Assembly (NCBI GenBank): GCA_007571115.1
Contig: RKSA01000142.1
Coordinates: forward strand, 1 to 5,896
Direction of reading: 5' to 3'
DNA length: 5,896 nucleotides
Origin: Gammaproteobacteria bacterium
GTDB lineage: Bacteria > Pseudomonadota > Gammaproteobacteria > Pseudomonadales > Pseudohongiellaceae
Below, piece by piece: positions 5,083-5,896 of the stretch; positions within the stretch are counted from its first letter, which is position 1, and the number at the start of each line of letters is the position of its first letter. A program made the translations under genes and the position numbers. The notes beneath the pieces are model-generated. The model worked only from the letters and a program-made list of their open reading frames with translations, ran no database searches and was not told the DNA's origin.

Positions 5083-5896
5083 ATGACACATGCACAGACT
5101 TTACATGCACAGGCCTTGCACGCGCAGACTCTGGCGGCAGCCGGCCTCGAGGCCAGCGAGCTGCAAGGCGGAACGCTCGCGGTGCGTTCGCCCATCGACG
5201 GCGCCGAAGTCGCCCTGGTTCGCGAAACCGGCCGCAGCGAAATGCCGACGCTCATCGCCAAAGCCCAGCAGGCATTTCTCGCCTGGCGCGAGGTTCCGGC
5301 GCCGCGGCGCGGCGAGCTCGTGCGGCTGCTCGGCGAGGAACTGCGCGCCAGCAAGGAAACTCTTGGCGCGGTGGTGACGCTCGAAGCCGGCAAGATCGTT
5401 GCCGAAGGGCTCGGCGAAGTCCAGGAAATGATCGACATTTGCGACTTCGCGGTGGGACTTTCGCGGCAGTTGCACGGCAAGACCATCGTCTCGGAGCGGC
5501 CGGGCCACAGGCTCGCCGAAACCTGGCATCCGCTCGGGACTTGCGGCGTGATCACCGCGTTCAATTTTCCGGTCGCGGTGTGGTCGTGGAACGCCGCGCT
5601 GGCGCTGGTGTGTGGCAATCCCGTCATCTGGAAGCCTTCGGAAAAAACTCCGTTGACGGCGCTCGCGGTGATGAAGATCATGGAGCGGGCATTGGCACGA
5701 TTCGGCAGCGACGCGCCCCACGGGCTCGCACAACTTGCGATCGGCGGCGCAGCGATCGGCGAGGCGCTGGCAGAATCCCGCGAGGTGCCGATCGTTTCCG
5801 CCACGGGCTCGACGCGAATGGGCGCCCAGGTCGGCCCCCAGGTGCTCGCCCGCTGGGGCAGGCCGATCCTCGAACTCGGCGGCAACAACGCGATGA
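5083..5896 (+). CDS. amaB: ALDH7/AmaB-type semialdehyde dehydrogenase (3' end cut by window)
   Basis: The first 271 residues of an NAD(P)-dependent aldehyde dehydrogenase are present. The sequence around ETWHPLGTCGVITAFNFPV and NPVIWKPSEKTPLTALA is typical of the ALDH7 group (antiquitin in animals; AmaB or piperideine-6-carboxylate/aminoadipate semialdehyde dehydrogenase in bacteria), which acts in lysine breakdown by oxidising 2-aminoadipate 6-semialdehyde to 2-aminoadipate. Visible functional residues are the oxyanion Asn161 in FNFP, coenzyme-binding Lys184 and Glu187 in WKPSE, the Rossmann turn GSTRMG (242-247) and the general-base Glu264 in LELGG. The catalytic cysteine, expected a few dozen residues further on, is beyond the edge, so intactness cannot be judged. 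The N-terminus carries a threefold HAQ(T/A)L repeat. It follows regA by 29 bases, with no promoter visible between them, so co-transcription with regBA is likely. Exact substrate is inferred; the ALDH superfamily call is secure. Confidence 0.9.
   Translation, partial: MTHAQTLHAQALHAQTLAAAGLEASELQGGTLAVRSPIDGAEVALVRETGRSEMPTLIAKAQQAFLAWREVPAPRRGELVRLLGEELRASKETLGAVVTLEAGKIVAEGLGEVQEMIDICDFAVGLSRQLHGKTIVSERPGHRLAETWHPLGTCGVITAFNFPVAVWSWNAALALVCGNPVIWKPSEKTPLTALAVMKIMERALARFGSDAPHGLAQLAIGGAAIGEALAESREVPIVSATGSTRMGAQVGPQVLARWGRPILELGGNNAM
5089..5133 (+). repeat. Three tandem 15-base units encoding HAQ(T/A)L
   Basis: Three imperfect 15-base units (5089-5103, 5104-5118, 5119-5133) encode HAQTL, HAQAL and HAQTL at residues 3-17 of the dehydrogenase. 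ACATGCACAG is exact in the first two units (5088-5097, 5103-5112) and diverged in the third. The repeat lies before the conserved ALDH fold, in a region that varies in the family, and looks like a local duplication that kept frame. Confidence 0.75.

Noticed and set aside
1..5896. Defence system, toxin-antitoxin, prophage, insertion sequence or CRISPR signals
   Set aside because: None seen: all recognisable genes are metabolic or regulatory, no transposase or regularly spaced repeat array is present, and codon character is uniform across the window.

Overview
This is a GC-rich window with strong G/C preference at third codon positions. The gene content (XdhC/CoxI-type maturation factor, RegB/RegA-type redox two-component pair, ALDH7-family dehydrogenase) fits a proteobacterium, most likely beta- or gamma-. 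That placement is inferred from gene families only; no rRNA or other marker is present. I see no tRNA, rRNA, CRISPR array, insertion sequence or phage gene.

Layout. At the left edge (1-155) there is probably the tail of a rightward gene, weakly supported. It is followed by a short AT-rich block of inverted repeats (159-205) that probably separates it from the convergent leftward genes. The leftward pair is transcribed from about 3100 down to 312. Its first gene is a 576-residue two-part protein, with a methyltransferase-like N-terminal part lacking the SAM-binding glycine motif and a C-terminal GNAT-type acyltransferase part. Its second gene is an XdhC/CoxI-family protein that helps mature molybdenum hydroxylases. 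About 107 bases separate this pair from a divergent rightward cluster. That cluster holds a six-helix RegB/PrrB/RoxS-like histidine kinase, a RegA/PrrA/RoxR-like response regulator overlapping it by four bases (ATGA), and, 29 bases on, a semialdehyde dehydrogenase of the ALDH7/AmaB type that runs off the right edge.

How the genes may work together. RegB/RegA systems sense the quinone pool and thiol redox state and control respiration and carbon or nitrogen metabolism. The kinase keeps the redox-box cysteine and most of the quinone-binding loop, but has alanine where an acidic residue usually follows the phospho-accepting histidine, and a Cys-Cys-Cys run in its first membrane helix. The close spacing of the dehydrogenase gene suggests it is co-transcribed with regBA, with a stop-codon hairpin between them. 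XdhC implies a molybdenum hydroxylase elsewhere in the genome, since none is in the window.

The most unusual observations are a perfect 17-bp inverted repeat inside the methyltransferase-like/GNAT gene, exactly between its two parts; the loss of the SAM-binding half of that N-terminal part; and the altered H-box of the kinase. I found no convincing evidence of a wholly new multi-gene system.
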